A DNA stretch of 64,000 nt from Pontederia crassipes (GCA_030549335.1 CM060198.1:49441353-49505352); one strand, 5' to 3'; shown: positions 11,845 through 23,760, counted from the first letter of the stretch. Numbers and translations are program-made. Notes: a model not told the origin generated them from the letters alone.

Positions 11845-12626
11845 GTGGTCCGCCGTCGTCGCCCTCGCCCTTCCGCCGCCGCCAAGAAGACCACCGCCCT
11901 CCTCCCCGATCCCTTATTCTTGGCCTGCCTCAGCTTCGTCGGGAACTTCTGCCCGTACGTCCTCGCGCTTTCACTCGGCCTTCTCCGTCATTCCCTGGGC
12001 CGCGCCACATTCGTTGAGCAGCTTGCTGCCGTGACCGCCGCCGTGACCTTGCTCACCATCTTTCTCACTTCATCGGGTTCCTGAAGGGGTGGCCCGTGGC
12101 GCTCTTCTTCATTTAACACTATTGCTTCTTCTTCGAGGTCACCGTCCGTCGCCGCCTCTATCTACCCCCTGGCAGCACGGCCCCAAGTTAGACGTCGGAC
12201 TTCCCGCCCCCTTCCGCGTCGGCCCTCGTGATGGCCGGAGATTGGCTTGCAGCGTACGAGGGGCCGGAGCTGCATCTGATCTCCCGCGGGTGGGTCAATA
12301 TGGCGACCTTTGCTCTCGTTGCTTTGACGCTGTTCATGCGCTGCCGCTCAATAACGTATTCGGCCAAGTCCTCGGAGAAGGTGGCCGTGCCGACTGCTGT
12401 GGTGCGGTTCCGACCGTACAGATGGGTGCGTCATATCTATGCCTCAAACATGCTGCTGTTCGTCTTGCACCGTATCACGCTAAGAACGCCGCTCAGTTTT
12501 CTGGTCCTGCCGTCCTGGTAGCTACTGGCATGGTGTACTGTGGGCGCAAGGCTGAATGGAGGAGGAATTAATGCTAGAAATTTCTGGAATTCTGGGGAGA
12601 GTTATAGGGAGTACATTAACAAGGTC
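11845..12626 (+). pseudogene. ICMT-like membrane methyltransferase fragment (first exon)
   Basis: Read across frames, the segment gives a multi-pass membrane protein: LLPDPLFLACLSFVGNFCPY, later GFLKGWPVALFF, WVNMATFALVALTLF, then RPYRWVRH-IYAS and ESYREYINK before a GT at the exon end (AACAAG|GTCAGT). The RPYRWVRHPIYAS motif and the terminal GESYREY are typical of the isoprenylcysteine carboxyl methyltransferase / phospholipid methyltransferase-like superfamily (SAM-dependent, integral membrane). Here the P of RHPIY is missing, a stop follows ALFFI, and frameshifts occur near 12080 and 12545. Later exons were not found downstream. The high GC of this exon contrasts with its surroundings. It is best read as a dead 5' gene fragment; the exact ortholog is uncertain. 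Confidence 0.55.
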
Positions 12627-13025
12627 AGTTCCTTTTATATATCGATTTAATTGATGCTTCCATAGTTGTTTTCTTTTACCTGATGGATACTTTTCTTGTT
12701 GCTCTGTAAAAAATCAAATGTATGGCACTATAGCAGATGGACACTTTGATTTATTGAGATATCGGATTCAAGGTTCTTAATGCCGCAATTTATTTTGCTA
12801 TTTTTTTCATGAAGTCCACATCCATTTCCACCCTTTTTTGTTTTAGGCTGCCCAAACATGAGACAATCTTGAAGATTTTGTTAGCGCCCTATATTCAAAT
12901 TATCAGTTCCATTGATTAGTTTTAGGTTCATTAGATTATGGCATAGTTACAGATTTGCGCATAGATTGTCAGTACTCAGTCACGAAGAAGATAACTTTAA
13001 CTTGAGCGCATTCATATAGTTGCAT

Positions 13026-13103
13026 AATGTGTTAAGACTAAGTGGTTGCTCACAGTCAAGCAACAATGTGTTAAGACTAAGTGGTTGCTCACAGTCAAGC
13101 AGA
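13026..13103. repeat. two-copy tandem duplication, 39-bp unit
   Basis: A 39-bp unit beginning AATGTGTTAAGACTAAGTGG at 13026 is repeated head to tail at 13065, essentially without change. A second small tandem duplication (32-bp period, containing TATAATTGGAATATGAAAAG) occurs at 13309 and 13341. Both lie between the methyltransferase-like and VARICOSE-like fragments and look like recent slippage or repair duplications. Confidence 0.85.
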
Positions 13104-13371
13104 CTTCTTTACTACTGCAAAATATTTGTTGCAGCGAAAGCAGACTTCTCTTTTTAGAGTGTTCTGAATTTTTTATTTCACCTCCCATTTTAGTTGTGTA
13201 ACCTCCAATTATTTAATCCATGTAACACCCAAATCGATCCATCTATTTAATTCACACATTCACCAATTAACTCATGAACGTTAAGGTATCACTAATAATT
13301 TAATATATTATAATTGGAATATGAAAAGATTTGTTAACATTATAATTGGAATATGAAAAGAGCAGTTACTT

Positions 13372-14898
13372 TTGGCACCATTTTTTTCTCGAGGTCCACC
13401 ACATTTGGCGTCGACAGTGCATATCCATTCCCTCTGTCCTCTGCCCTTCCACCACCCTTTCCTCCGCCATCCGCAGGACGCACTCCATCACCAAGGCGGC
13501 AGTCCCAACTCTGGCGCGCGTCTCATGGCCCTACGGATTACCCCATCGAATCTTGAGACCACCATCTCCATGTCCCTGACGTCGTCCTCGCCTTCAGAGT
13601 TCTCCGTCCCTCCTAACCCAAAGGTGCTGCACCATGTTCCCTCCTTGACGTCGTCCTCGCCTTCGGAGTTCTTCATCCCTCCTAACCCAAAGGTGCTGCA
13701 CCATGTTCCTTCCGTACCGCCCGCCGCGCTGCCGCAACCCACTCCAGCAAGACTGATGAGTAGTAACTGCCAAGGGAGAAGCTTCTTGGCAATGGGGAGC
13801 TGGTTGTGTACGACGTCAACGCGAGGTTGCCGGGTGAGAAGCAGCCCCTGAAGCTCGAAGTGACGCCAATCACCAAGTACACATCAGAACCAAGGTTGGT
13901 TTTGGGCTGGCATATCGTCATCAACAGGTTATACATATGTTATAGGCTTAAGCTAGGAGCCATTCAAGTGCTCAACATCAATATGGCGATGAGATCTCTT
14001 CTCAAGCGCCACACCCAGTCCAAGATATTAGAAACTTTATGCTTAGTTTGTGATATCATGTAATTTGGTGGTGCTATCTGTGATCCTTTACTTAATATTC
14101 GTTAGATTTAGGGGAACTTGGTGGATGCTAAATTGTATCATGTCAAACTAGGGAGATCATGGGGTCCTATCTAAGACATACTTGCCCATGTTTGATGTGT
14201 TTGTGGCTCTTGGTTCCCTTCATGTCTCATGCAATTTGATGTCAGTGCATATCTTAACGTATTAAGTTTAACTATTTTCTTCGAAGGTTCAGCTTAATCA
14301 ATATTTTAGGAGAAGATTTTGATCTCATTCATATTCTCTTGGAATCTAAGTGCTTGCTTCAGTGAATTGGTGTTTTAGTTGAACCGTAATCTGACTTTGG
14401 CGGACGATTTGTGATTCTAACTTATTTATTGTTTATTTGTCCATGCCAATTGATAGTCGAACTAAATGATAGGTACGACAGCAAAAGGTTGTTCCTTGGT
14501 TGTCTTTGTTTGGAGTTTTGTTTTCAGAAAAATTAACTACTTATAGGTCTTCATGCTATTACATAAATGGCTATCATCTGTTGTTTGTTGAATTGATGAA
14601 GCTCCAGTTTGACTGGAGGATCCTCCTACTTTGTTTGGATTCATTTATAGTTAGTTTAAAAATTTCTTCATGTGAAATCAGACTTTACCATTCCTTGAAT
14701 GAATGGCCTGTTTGATTTTGTGCAGGAATTGTTTGTTACTTACACCTATTTTCTATCAATATACTATGTTTGAGAAGAATTTGTGTGCATAGTATTGTCT
14801 TTCTTTCTTTTTTAATTGTATTTTGAGCTCATAATATTTTTGTAACACCAGAGAGTAAGTGACAAGGGTTTCTTTGCTGAAGATGTTCATCTTTGGCC
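13372..14898 (+). pseudogene. VCS: VARICOSE / EDC4 (mRNA-decapping scaffold) 5' fragment
   Basis: VARICOSE is the plant EDC4 protein, a WD40-containing scaffold of the cytoplasmic mRNA-decapping complex. The fragment keeps the Pro/His-rich N-terminus (PFHHPFLRHP..., GARLMAL) and then, in another frame from about 13750, [53 protein letters not shown] and [10 protein letters not shown] second exon-like piece at about 14852-14898 reads RVSDKGFFAEDVHLW, matching the family's RVTDMAFFAEDVHLL. Stops (TAG TAA near 13760) and a frame change break the exon. The donor after HTQ is not a good GT site. A 69-bp unit is tandemly duplicated at 13577-13714. The rest of the roughly 1,300-residue protein is absent. 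It is a pseudogene fragment. Confidence 0.75.
13577..13714 (+). repeat. 69-bp in-frame tandem duplication inside the VCS-like fragment
   Basis: The unit starting TGACGTCGTCCTCGCCTTC at 13577 recurs at 13646, with a few substitutions. At 69 bp it is 23 codons, giving two copies of SLTSSSPSEF..PPNPKVLHHVP. The duplication keeps the frame, so it could predate the loss of function. Confidence 0.85.
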
Positions 14899-15390
14899 AG
14901 GTTGCAAAACTAATACTTTGATTTTTATTAATTAATCCGCTATGCTTCTTTTTACATGTTTCTTCTGACTATTTCAATGCAAGCATAGATGGTTGTTCGG
15001 AAGATTGACGAAGATAGGATGAGAAAAATAAGCCACAAATAACAGGGAAAATGATAATCACAGTTCAATTTGTAGAAAATGGAGTCATGTCATCCACGAA
15101 TATGTTGGCAATCACACAAACAAGCTAAGTTCAAGGATATTGCACTATTAATTTTTCCTTTTTTGTCCTTGAACTTACTGCATAAATTTGAGTAATTAAT
15201 TAATTGTAACCCACCATCTCATTATAACGTATGATAACCTACTATCTCATCACTTTAATTAAGTAACCCACCATATCATAATAATTCATTAAGTATATAA
15301 TTAATTGACCACCACCAGTATCTCAATTGCAATTCCAAGGCAAACAAATTCATTTTTCTATTTCTCAATCGATCTATCTATCTATCTAAC

Positions 15391-15443
15391 TATACATATA
15401 TATATATACACACACACACACACATATACATATATATATATAT
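15391..15443. repeat. compound (AT)n/(AC)n microsatellite
   Basis: Alternating AT and AC dinucleotides run directly into the (CAA)n tail of the adjacent LINE fragment. AT-rich simple repeats are common integration surroundings for such elements. Confidence 0.8.
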
Positions 15444-16025
15444 ACAACAACAACAACAACAAAGCCTTATCCCACTAGGTGGGGTCGGCTACATGGATCA
15501 TACGACGCCATTCCGCTCTATTAGTAACCAAACATTTCGGTATATTATTCACCAATAGATCTTGCTCTATTAGTTCGCCAAGTGTCCGCCTTGGCCTCCC
15601 TCTCCCTCTTTAAATCGGACTCCAGATTATGTGATCTACTCTTCTTACTGGCGTCTTCTCTGAACATGACCAAACCATCTCAAACGATTCTCTACCATTT
15701 TCTCACTAATAGGAGCCACTCCGACTCGTTCACGTATATGGTCATTCATAATCTTATCTAATCTTGTATGACCACACATTCATCTCAACATCCTCATTTT
15801 GGCTACCCCCACTTTACGTTCATGTTGTCCCTTCATAGCCCAACATTCACTACCATATAACACTGCTGGCCTTATAGCAGTACGATAGAATTTTTCTTTA
15901 ACTTTATTGGGTACTTTTCTATCACAAAGAACTCCAGTGGCTTTCCTCCACTTACACCAACCAGCTTGAATTCTATGATTAACATCGTCATCAATCTCAC
16001 CATCTTGTCTTACAATTGATCCTAA
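15444..16025 (-). mobile_element. 5'-truncated RTE-clade LINE fragment
   Basis: On the minus strand this encodes the C-terminal part of a non-LTR retrotransposon reverse transcriptase: [71 protein letters not shown], then [17 protein letters not shown] and [11 protein letters not shown]. It ends with the 3' UTR carrying CACCTAGTGGGATAAGGCTT and a (GTT)n tail. This is the standard end of plant RTE LINEs, whose tail is shared with Au-type SINEs. The endonuclease and most of the RT are missing because of 5' truncation. At its 5' side it runs into an inverted duplicate of itself. Confidence 0.85.
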
Positions 16026-16099
16026 AGACAAGATGGTGAGATTGATGACGATGTTAATCATAGAATTCAAGCTGGTTGGTGTAAGTGGAGGAAAGCCAC
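15937..16099. repeat. perfect 74-bp inverted repeat with 15-bp spacer
   Basis: Arm 15937-16010 and arm 16026-16099 are exact reverse complements (GTGGCTTTCCTCC... / ...GGAGGAAAGCCAC), separated by TACAATTGATCCTAA. The left arm is LINE reverse-transcriptase sequence in its normal place; the right arm is the same LINE sequence inverted at the 5' end of the insertion. Confidence 0.95.
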
Positions 16100-16371
16100 A
16101 AAGCTCCATGACTATTTATCTATTTTGTAAAAAGTTGAGACTTTATTTTATAATTATTTTCTTATGTTCATTGAATAGTAATAGTAATAATTATAAATGA
16201 AGAGAAATTAATCATCTAATTATGTTGTAACTATTTAGTGATATTTGTGATCCACACTCTAATTGTAACCGAATGATAATTAACTTCTCTTTACAGTTTC
16301 TCAAGTACACCTAGGTTCTCTATATAAGTGTCCCTAATTAAGCACGGCTCTAAATCACATGTATATTTAGA

Positions 16372-16609
16372 TTTCATCTTTCTCTTTCTTTATTTTTTTC
16401 CCTAATTTATTTAGTTCTCTTACACAACTTTTTGTTTAATTATCTTTGATCTTACCTCCTTATCTCCACTTATTAGGTATGATTAATTTCTTTCATCTTT
16501 CTCTTTCTTTATTTTTTTCCTAATTTATTTAGTTCTCTTATACAACTTTTTGTTTAATTATCTTTGATCTTACCTCCTTATCTCCATTTACTACGTATAA
16601 TTAATTTTA
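16372..16609. repeat. two-copy tandem duplication, 119-bp unit
   Basis: The unit starts TTTCATCTTTCTCTTTCTTT at 16372 and recurs at 16491 with a few substitutions and a one-base gap. It is AT-rich and non-coding, between two RTE-derived insertions. Confidence 0.85.
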
Positions 16610-16734
16610 TTTTTATTCTTTGGTTACTTTTTCCTCTTTATTTTCCCCCTAATAGTGAGTAGTGGATATATTTTTCAAAAAAATTTTCACTTATTTTTAC
16701 ATTTATAATTTATATATAAAATTATTTTTTTATA

Positions 16735-16912
16735 CAACAACAACAACAATAACAAAGCCTTATCCCACTAGGTGGGGTCGGCTACATGGATCATACGACG
16801 CCATTCGTTGATCCATGTTCATAAGATTCGACAGGATTTTACGCTGGCTGTCGGGGCCTAACACAACCCTCCTCCTTTATCCGGGCTTGGGACCGGCTAT
16901 AAAATATAGGCA
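16735..16912 (-). mobile_element. short RTE-tail element (SINE-like), copy 1
   Basis: On the minus strand this runs from GCCTATATTTTATAGCCGGT through GGAGGAGGGTTGTGTTAGG to CACCTAGTGGGATAAGGC and a (TTG)n tail. The 3' third is the tail of the RTE LINE at 15444; the 5' part is not present there. It shares its exact 5' start with the copy at 17684-17866, which argues for a defined SINE-like unit of about 180 bp rather than random truncation. No tRNA-type A/B boxes were recognised. Confidence 0.7.
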
Positions 16913-17407
16913 TGGGTATACCTTAAATTGTTGCACTATTTCGATATCATAGTAGAAAATTGTTGCACTATTATTTATTACATTTAATATTGAAATTGAA
17001 TATCACTCCCTATATTTTCAAAACTCTAATGCTTAAAAGTCGTGCATGGGTATACATTTATCTATTTTTTTCATTTTTACATTTTATAGTCAATATCCTC
17101 CCTTAAATCATCATGCATAACATTATTATATTCATTGCACTTTAATACCTTAAATTTGTTCTTCAACTTTTAATTTTAATGCTTTTCATAACTTTTATTT
17201 ATTTGTTACAAGATTTAGGATATTAAATTAAGATTTAATTGTGACATTTTAGCATAAAAAAATATTTCTGAGTTGGTGGTTATATTTTCTTATAAATATG
17301 AGAAAAAATAACATATAATTTATATTTTAGTGTTATTATTTTTTGTCATTTCAAATTCTCTTTTAAAATTATGTCTTATTTATGTCAACCACTAAAAGAG
17401 TTAATTA

Positions 17408-17594
17408 CAACAACAACAACAACAACAACAAAGCCTTATCCCACTAGGTGGGGTCGGCTACATGGATCATACGACGCCATTCCGCTTTATTAGTAACCAA
17501 ACCTTTCGGTATATTATTCACCAATAGATCTTGCTCTATTAGTTCGCCAAGTGTTCGTCTTGGCCTCCCTCTCCCTCTTTTAATCGGACTCCAG
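17408..17594 (-). mobile_element. 5'-truncated RTE LINE copy with perfect 17-bp target duplication
   Basis: A 187-bp copy of the RTE 3' end, truncated at CTGGAGTCCGATT on the minus strand and ending in a (TTG)n tail. It is flanked by the identical 17-mer ACTAAAAGAGTTAATTA at 17391-17407 and 17595-17611. That is the signature of target-primed reverse transcription. The sequence is nearly identical to the matching part of the copy at 15444. Confidence 0.92.
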
Positions 17595-17683
17595 ACTAAA
17601 AGAGTTAATTAATAATAATAAATTTGATTTGCTACTCTAAGAACAATATTCATATTATCTTTTTTATATACTACAAATTTAAT

Positions 17684-17866
17684 ACAACAACAACAACAAC
17701 AAAGCCTTATCCCACTAGGTGGGGTCGGCTACATGGATCATACGACGCCATTCCGATATTCGTTGATCCATGTTCATGAGATTCGACAGGGTTTTACGCT
17801 GGCTGTCGGGGCCTAACACAACCCTCCTCCTTTATCCGGGCTTGGGACCGGCTATAAAACATAGGC
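17684..17866 (-). mobile_element. short RTE-tail element (SINE-like), copy 2
   Basis: Same structure as the copy at 16735: on the minus strand it starts GCCTATGTTTTATAGCCGGT and ends with the RTE 3' tail and (TTG)n. It is a close match over its full length. It is followed by a small tandem duplication (AACAATAAGCATATTACT twice, about 17879-17914). Confidence 0.7.
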
Positions 17867-17997
17867 GGAGTTTTATAAACAATAAGCATATTACTAACAA
17901 TAAGCATATTACTACAAATGAAAATAAATTTCTAATGTAATAGGTCTTTATGAATTTAAATGTATTTTGAGAATACAAAATGCAAGAGAAAGAAAAC

Positions 17998-18165
17998 CTG
18001 AAATATGTGATCTGCCACATAAATGCCAAGGTTAAGAAGCAGAACCCAATATGTCCCATTCACACGTCGATTAAGTTCCCTTTTTCCTCCAGGTGTTGCA
18101 AGTTCCATATCTGATATTATATCTGATCCCCCCATCTCATGGTGACAAATAGGAAGCCCAAAACA
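17998..18165 (-). pseudogene. single exon of a chloroplast rhomboid-like protein (RBL11-type)
   Basis: The minus strand reads GGSDIISDMELATPGGKREL, then NRRVNGTYWVLLLNLGIYVA and DHIFQ, followed by a GT donor (TTTCAG|GTTTTC). The RRVNG.(F/Y)W.LL.NLGIY.ADH.FQ stretch is the first transmembrane segment region of RHOMBOID-like protein 11-type proteins of the plastid envelope. The catalytic Ser/His core should lie in following exons, but none was found at lower coordinates, where RTE insertions and AT-rich DNA lie. It is likely an isolated exon. The family assignment rests on this one stretch. Confidence 0.5.
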
Positions 18166-18180
18166 ATAACTTGTCATTCA

Positions 18181-19602
<1,422 letters not shown>

Positions 19603-20988
19603 TTAATAAAGATTTTAATTTGTAATCACGCAAGCACGAGAATATTCACTAGTTTGAATAAAATTCGTTCGTTGCTTGTTCGCCAGTGAATGGTGAAAGA
19701 TTGTTAAAATTATAGTATGATGATAAGGTCAAGATATCTGGCTGGCTAAGCAGATATGATGAGAAGGTGAGGGTATCTAACCTTCAATTTGTCTAGGGGT
19801 GATTTCTAAAACTCTATTGCATCATTTAATCATGTACAAGTTCCTATTCCTTTGATAAGATACATAAAAGAAATTCTTCAATTGCAACAAATGAACATAT
19901 AGAAAAAAAACAAATTAAAAGAAAAGCAAATAGTTTGAACCACCATGTTCGTTGTTGTTCCTTTTTACATCCGTTCTATGTGGCAATTTAACTTAGATTG
20001 TGGGATATCATCCACATGCTTGTGCAGGTTCTTCTCAAACAAATGTGATTACTGTGATACGCCTGTTTTTGAGAGAAGAAAGGATAGTTGCCGAGATATG
20101 GGCACCATCCAACTTGTATTATGACTATATCAGGAAAATAAGGGGACAACGGAAAAATAAAGAGGGTGGACAAACCACTGCCCATGTTTACCCGAAATCC
20201 CACTCTCTAAGCAAAAATAAAATGTGTTGAACTATGTTTTCTATGTAACACTGCCACACCCCCACCCCACCCACCCACCCCCCCACCCCCCCACCCCACC
20301 CCACACACACACACACAAAAACAAAGAAGTGCAGTTGCGTTATAGCAATGTAGCCCAAGTAAATGATTCAAATCTTTTTATCGATATGAATGTTCTATAT
20401 CAGATAAATTACCAACTATTCTTCTCTAAACCATTCTATTATAGTGTTAACATAGTGGTGGAAAGAGTACCATAATTGCCTTAGCTTTAAACACGTTAAT
20501 GGTCTCATATTAGTGGGCCTTCCAGCTCGTCAATTTGGATTCTATCGTAAGATATTTGTGATCAATTTTGACTTTTTCTGTTTGTACTGAGAATGTCTAA
20601 TTGCTTGGGAACCCAGCTTCTTGTGTTCCAACATCTTGAATCATGTAAGAGATGTGAAAAAACCTATAGGATACATGAGAACAATCATAAATTGTAAACT
20701 CTGGATGTCTTTGAAACATATCCATCATTTTCTTTCATCACTCTAATTGATGTACTTTTAATTTCTTCTCCCATGTACTACATAAGCTGTAAAGCGTTGC
20801 ATTTAGTCCATCTAATTCTCGATTCTGATTTATAGAGCTAGAAATGCACAGCTTTCTTTATCTCTTTTGTTACACTGCAACACAGGAACCACTAAACCTT
20901 ATACCTCTTGTATTAGGCAATTATAATCCATTTTGTACCTCTTGTATTAGGCAATCATAATCCTTTTCCCCTTATTCTTTGCTGCCAT
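19603..20988. other. intergenic DNA with C-rich simple repeat
   Basis: No recognisable gene. A (CCCAC)n/(AC)n tract lies at about 20250-20317. A 34-bp-period tandem duplication (ACCTCTTGTATTAGGCAA at 20903 and 20937) lies just downstream of the WRKY stop codon and may fall in its 3' UTR. Confidence 0.4.
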
Positions 20989-22831
20989 TCACATAATTCT
21001 TGAAAGTATCTCTGAACCTAAGTGGGTCCGAGAACAAGTGGAATAGGATGAAGATGTTGCCTGCTGGGATGGATAGTGGTCATATGAGAAAGACATGGAG
21101 TTGTTGCATGGTTTTCTGACGAACAGGGGTACAATGTCTTCTAATAGACCTTGTGAACTTTGGAGGGTACTATCAAAGAACCGATGTTGTGAACTGTCTT
21201 CTGCAGTTCCATGACTCTGATCTCTTGGCACGTGCCTGTTCTGTGGACTTCCTGCTTCATGATAAGAATCCTCTTGCTGTGGCATCATTGTTGATGGGCT
21301 TTTTGTCGGATCTTCGGAAACGATGTTATCTGGAATCTCATCGCGTTGACTTACAGTAGAGCTTTTTGGCTTCTTTGCTGCATGATTGCCAGCAGTAGAA
21401 AAATCCTGAGGCTCAGATGCCAGGAAATGTGAGTATGTGTAGTGAAGATGAAGACCTTCATACGTCACAATAAGAATCTCTGGATCCTCTGTGGACCTCT
21501 CAACTTGCTTCTTGGCATTGCATCTTGGATTTGTGCACCTGTAGTAGCTCCTGTTTCCCAGTAAAAGATCAGATCATTACTTTATCAATCATTTCATTGA
21601 AAAAAGCATTCAAGGGGTTGCTGCAAGCTGGGTTTATTTGGTTGGGACTTGTTCACTGTTTATAGTGGCAATGTAACAGAAAGTTGGGAACTGGGTATTC
21701 TTCATAGTGGAATTTAGAAAATACACGTAGGGACAATGCTCAGAGTGGTCATTACAGCTTGTTAATAAGTTTTGCCTCAAAATGGGTGGAGAATTGAGGG
21801 AGACCAAGGACATTAAAATGGTTGTATAAAATTCATATTTCACCTACTTATAGCTTGAAGTCCTTGGAAAATGCAAGAGCGATGAGAATCTCTCAAGGGT
21901 TCCTTCTCAAGTAGTTGAGATGTCATACTTCATGAGCAACTTTGCACTGTCTCTTATGTAGGAAAAATGCTACAGTAATAACTTTGTGCGTGTAATATCT
22001 AGCTTTGTGCGAAAAGAAGGATGAGACAAGATTAAGAATTCAGATGCAGCTAACAGTTTGGGTGTTGGGTCTGGAACGAAGTGAATTGCAGAATAAGGTA
22101 ATAAGATGTTGACAGAAAGACTGTTGCCTGCATTGTGGCCTTCTAATTCAAATGGCCATCCTCTCAAAAAATAATTCAATTGGTCTGAGATTTTGAGGAT
22201 TATGTTGTGCTGCTTGAATTGTGAGTTCGAAGGACAAAAAGAGAAGACCTTGGATTGGGGTTGTTCTTGATAGATTTCTGTCCATACTTCCTCCATTTGT
22301 AACCATCGTCTGTGAGGCCATTTCTGAATGTCTTCATCTTGAATGCATACTTGTTCTCCACCTTCCCCGTAAGTCCCTTCTCTGGTAAATAAGCACTGCA
22401 GCACACAATGAGCAAGCACCAAGCATACAGGCCAGGCCAGGTAATGAGTAAACAAGGTCTTTATTTCCAGAGGAGAAGAGAACATCTTACATGGGTCTGG
22501 AAGTGTAGCTGCCATCTGAAGACTCATCACCATGGCAGGTCACATATAGTGCATTCTCTATGTCGCAGGCAGTCGGGCCGGAGTAGACTGAGGAGATGAG
22601 CTTGTTGATGATGTGTGTCTGGTTCAAAATCCAAAACCCCCTGATGAGTTCCAGCCCTGAAGAGTTGAGCCAACTGTCTTCCGACGCATCCACGCCCTCC
22701 GATGCCAGCAATGCGCCAAGCAAAGATGTGTGAGGAGACATGATGGAGACAGGGGGTGGGAGGGGTGAGGGAAAAGAATTGAACAGGGAGGAGAGGGCTG
22801 TTGTAATGTCTTGCATTTGCTTTTCATGCAC
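20989..22831 (-). CDS. WRKY49: WRKY transcription factor, WRKY49-like (3 exons)
   Basis: Three exons on the minus strand: 22831-22491, 22395-22249 and 21550-20989. All splice sites are GT-AG, and the spliced length of 1,050 nt gives 349 residues plus TGA. The WRKY domain is complete: [18 protein letters not shown] (WRKYGQK at 148-154) followed by a zinc finger C168-X4-C173-X23-H197-X-H199 ([18 protein letters not shown] ... [11 protein letters not shown]). The intron between NPNP and RSYYRC sits at the position conserved in group I-C/IIc/IIe genes. The HLHYTY ending and the [10 protein letters not shown] stretch point to the WRKY49 type. The N-terminal exon has a hydrophobic segment [20 protein letters not shown]; the C-terminal tail is Ser/Gln-rich. 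The protein is nuclear and expected to bind W-boxes (TTGACC/T). This is the only intact host gene in the window. The start at 22831 is the first in-frame ATG. Confidence 0.88.
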
Positions 22832-23197
22832 TACCCTTGGCTTTAAAAAGGCATGAGATCAAGTAGAATTAGTCATGTCCAATGACCACCATGCCCTCGG
22901 TAATCATCTTTTTTACTGAGTTCCAACCATACTATCTTTCTTTCTCTTTTTTTCCGTTCCCTGATCGATTGCTTGATTTTTTTAGGGTTCTCACAATAAA
23001 TATATAATGTAGCATATATATAGACATATTAATTATCTTAGACAGTCCAATTACCAATTTCCCAATCTTTAACTCTTTCAGCGATTAACCTGTTACCACA
23101 CGCAGCATTTGACCCTCACACCAAACTCCATGCCATGTTAACGGAAATCCTCATTAGTTCAAGCTGATTATACATACATATATTATATATTATGCAT

Positions 23198-23247
<50 letters not shown>

Positions 23248-23760
23248 AGAGAGAGAGAGACTTGCCCACCCCTGCAACTTGATATTAAATTATTACTCAT
23301 GGAAGCCAAAAGATTATTATTCGTAGTAGTATACTTACGATGATAAATTAAGCTATATAATTTCCCAAAAAAAAATACAATCTTTTTGTCTAAATTTTGA
23401 TCTCGTTGGCAATCATAACCAAAATGTTTGAACGCCATTTATTAGGCTATGGGATGATTTTCTTGGGTAAGTATATAAAAAATATTCACTGAAGAAGATT
23501 GCATGGGGTCGTAAGTAATGTTGTCTTTTCTTTTCTTTTACGTGGGGTTGACTTTGGGGAGAGAGAGAGGGGGCTTTATACATTCGGAACGGAACAAGCT
23601 TGGAACTAGATGCAGGTAGGTAGTGGCAAGAAGACAAGGGGCGTTGACTGGCAGGTGTGGAACAAGTGGACGTGCATGAGGGAGGGGTCCCTTTCTTTTA
23701 GGTCTAATTCATTCAACCAACCAGATGATGTAGAGGTTAATTAGTAGCATTTTGACTAAA
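22832..23760 (-). promoter_or_regulatory. upstream region of the WRKY gene with W-box-like sites
   Basis: TTGAC-core motifs on the plus strand occur at about 23109 (TTTGACCC), 23549 (GTTGACTT), 23644 (GTTGACTGG) and 23752 (TTTGACTAA). A TATA-like run (CATTATATATTTATTG, minus strand) lies near 23000, some 170 bp from the ATG. Clusters of TTGACC/T are the binding sites of WRKY proteins, so auto- or cross-regulation is plausible. The (AT)n-(GA)n microsatellite lies between these sites. Confidence 0.45.
23198..23262. repeat. (AT)n-(AG)n microsatellite
   Basis: About 40 bp of TA dinucleotides passes into GA dinucleotides (about 23246-23261), in the upstream region of the WRKY gene. Confidence 0.9.

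Noticed and set aside
16733..17866. Possible tRNA-derived SINEs (Au type)
   Set aside because: The tail matches, but no A or B box was recognised in the 5' part, so they are described only as RTE-tail, SINE-like elements.
17832..18059. 75-codon minus-strand membrane-like frame
   Set aside because: It overlaps the rhomboid-like exon in another frame and runs into intron and RTE sequence; hydrophobicity comes from AT-rich codons.
21970..22533. 187-codon minus-strand frame overlapping the WRKY gene
   Set aside because: It reads through both WRKY introns in a different frame; the WRKY exons have conserved motifs and correct splice sites, this frame has neither.
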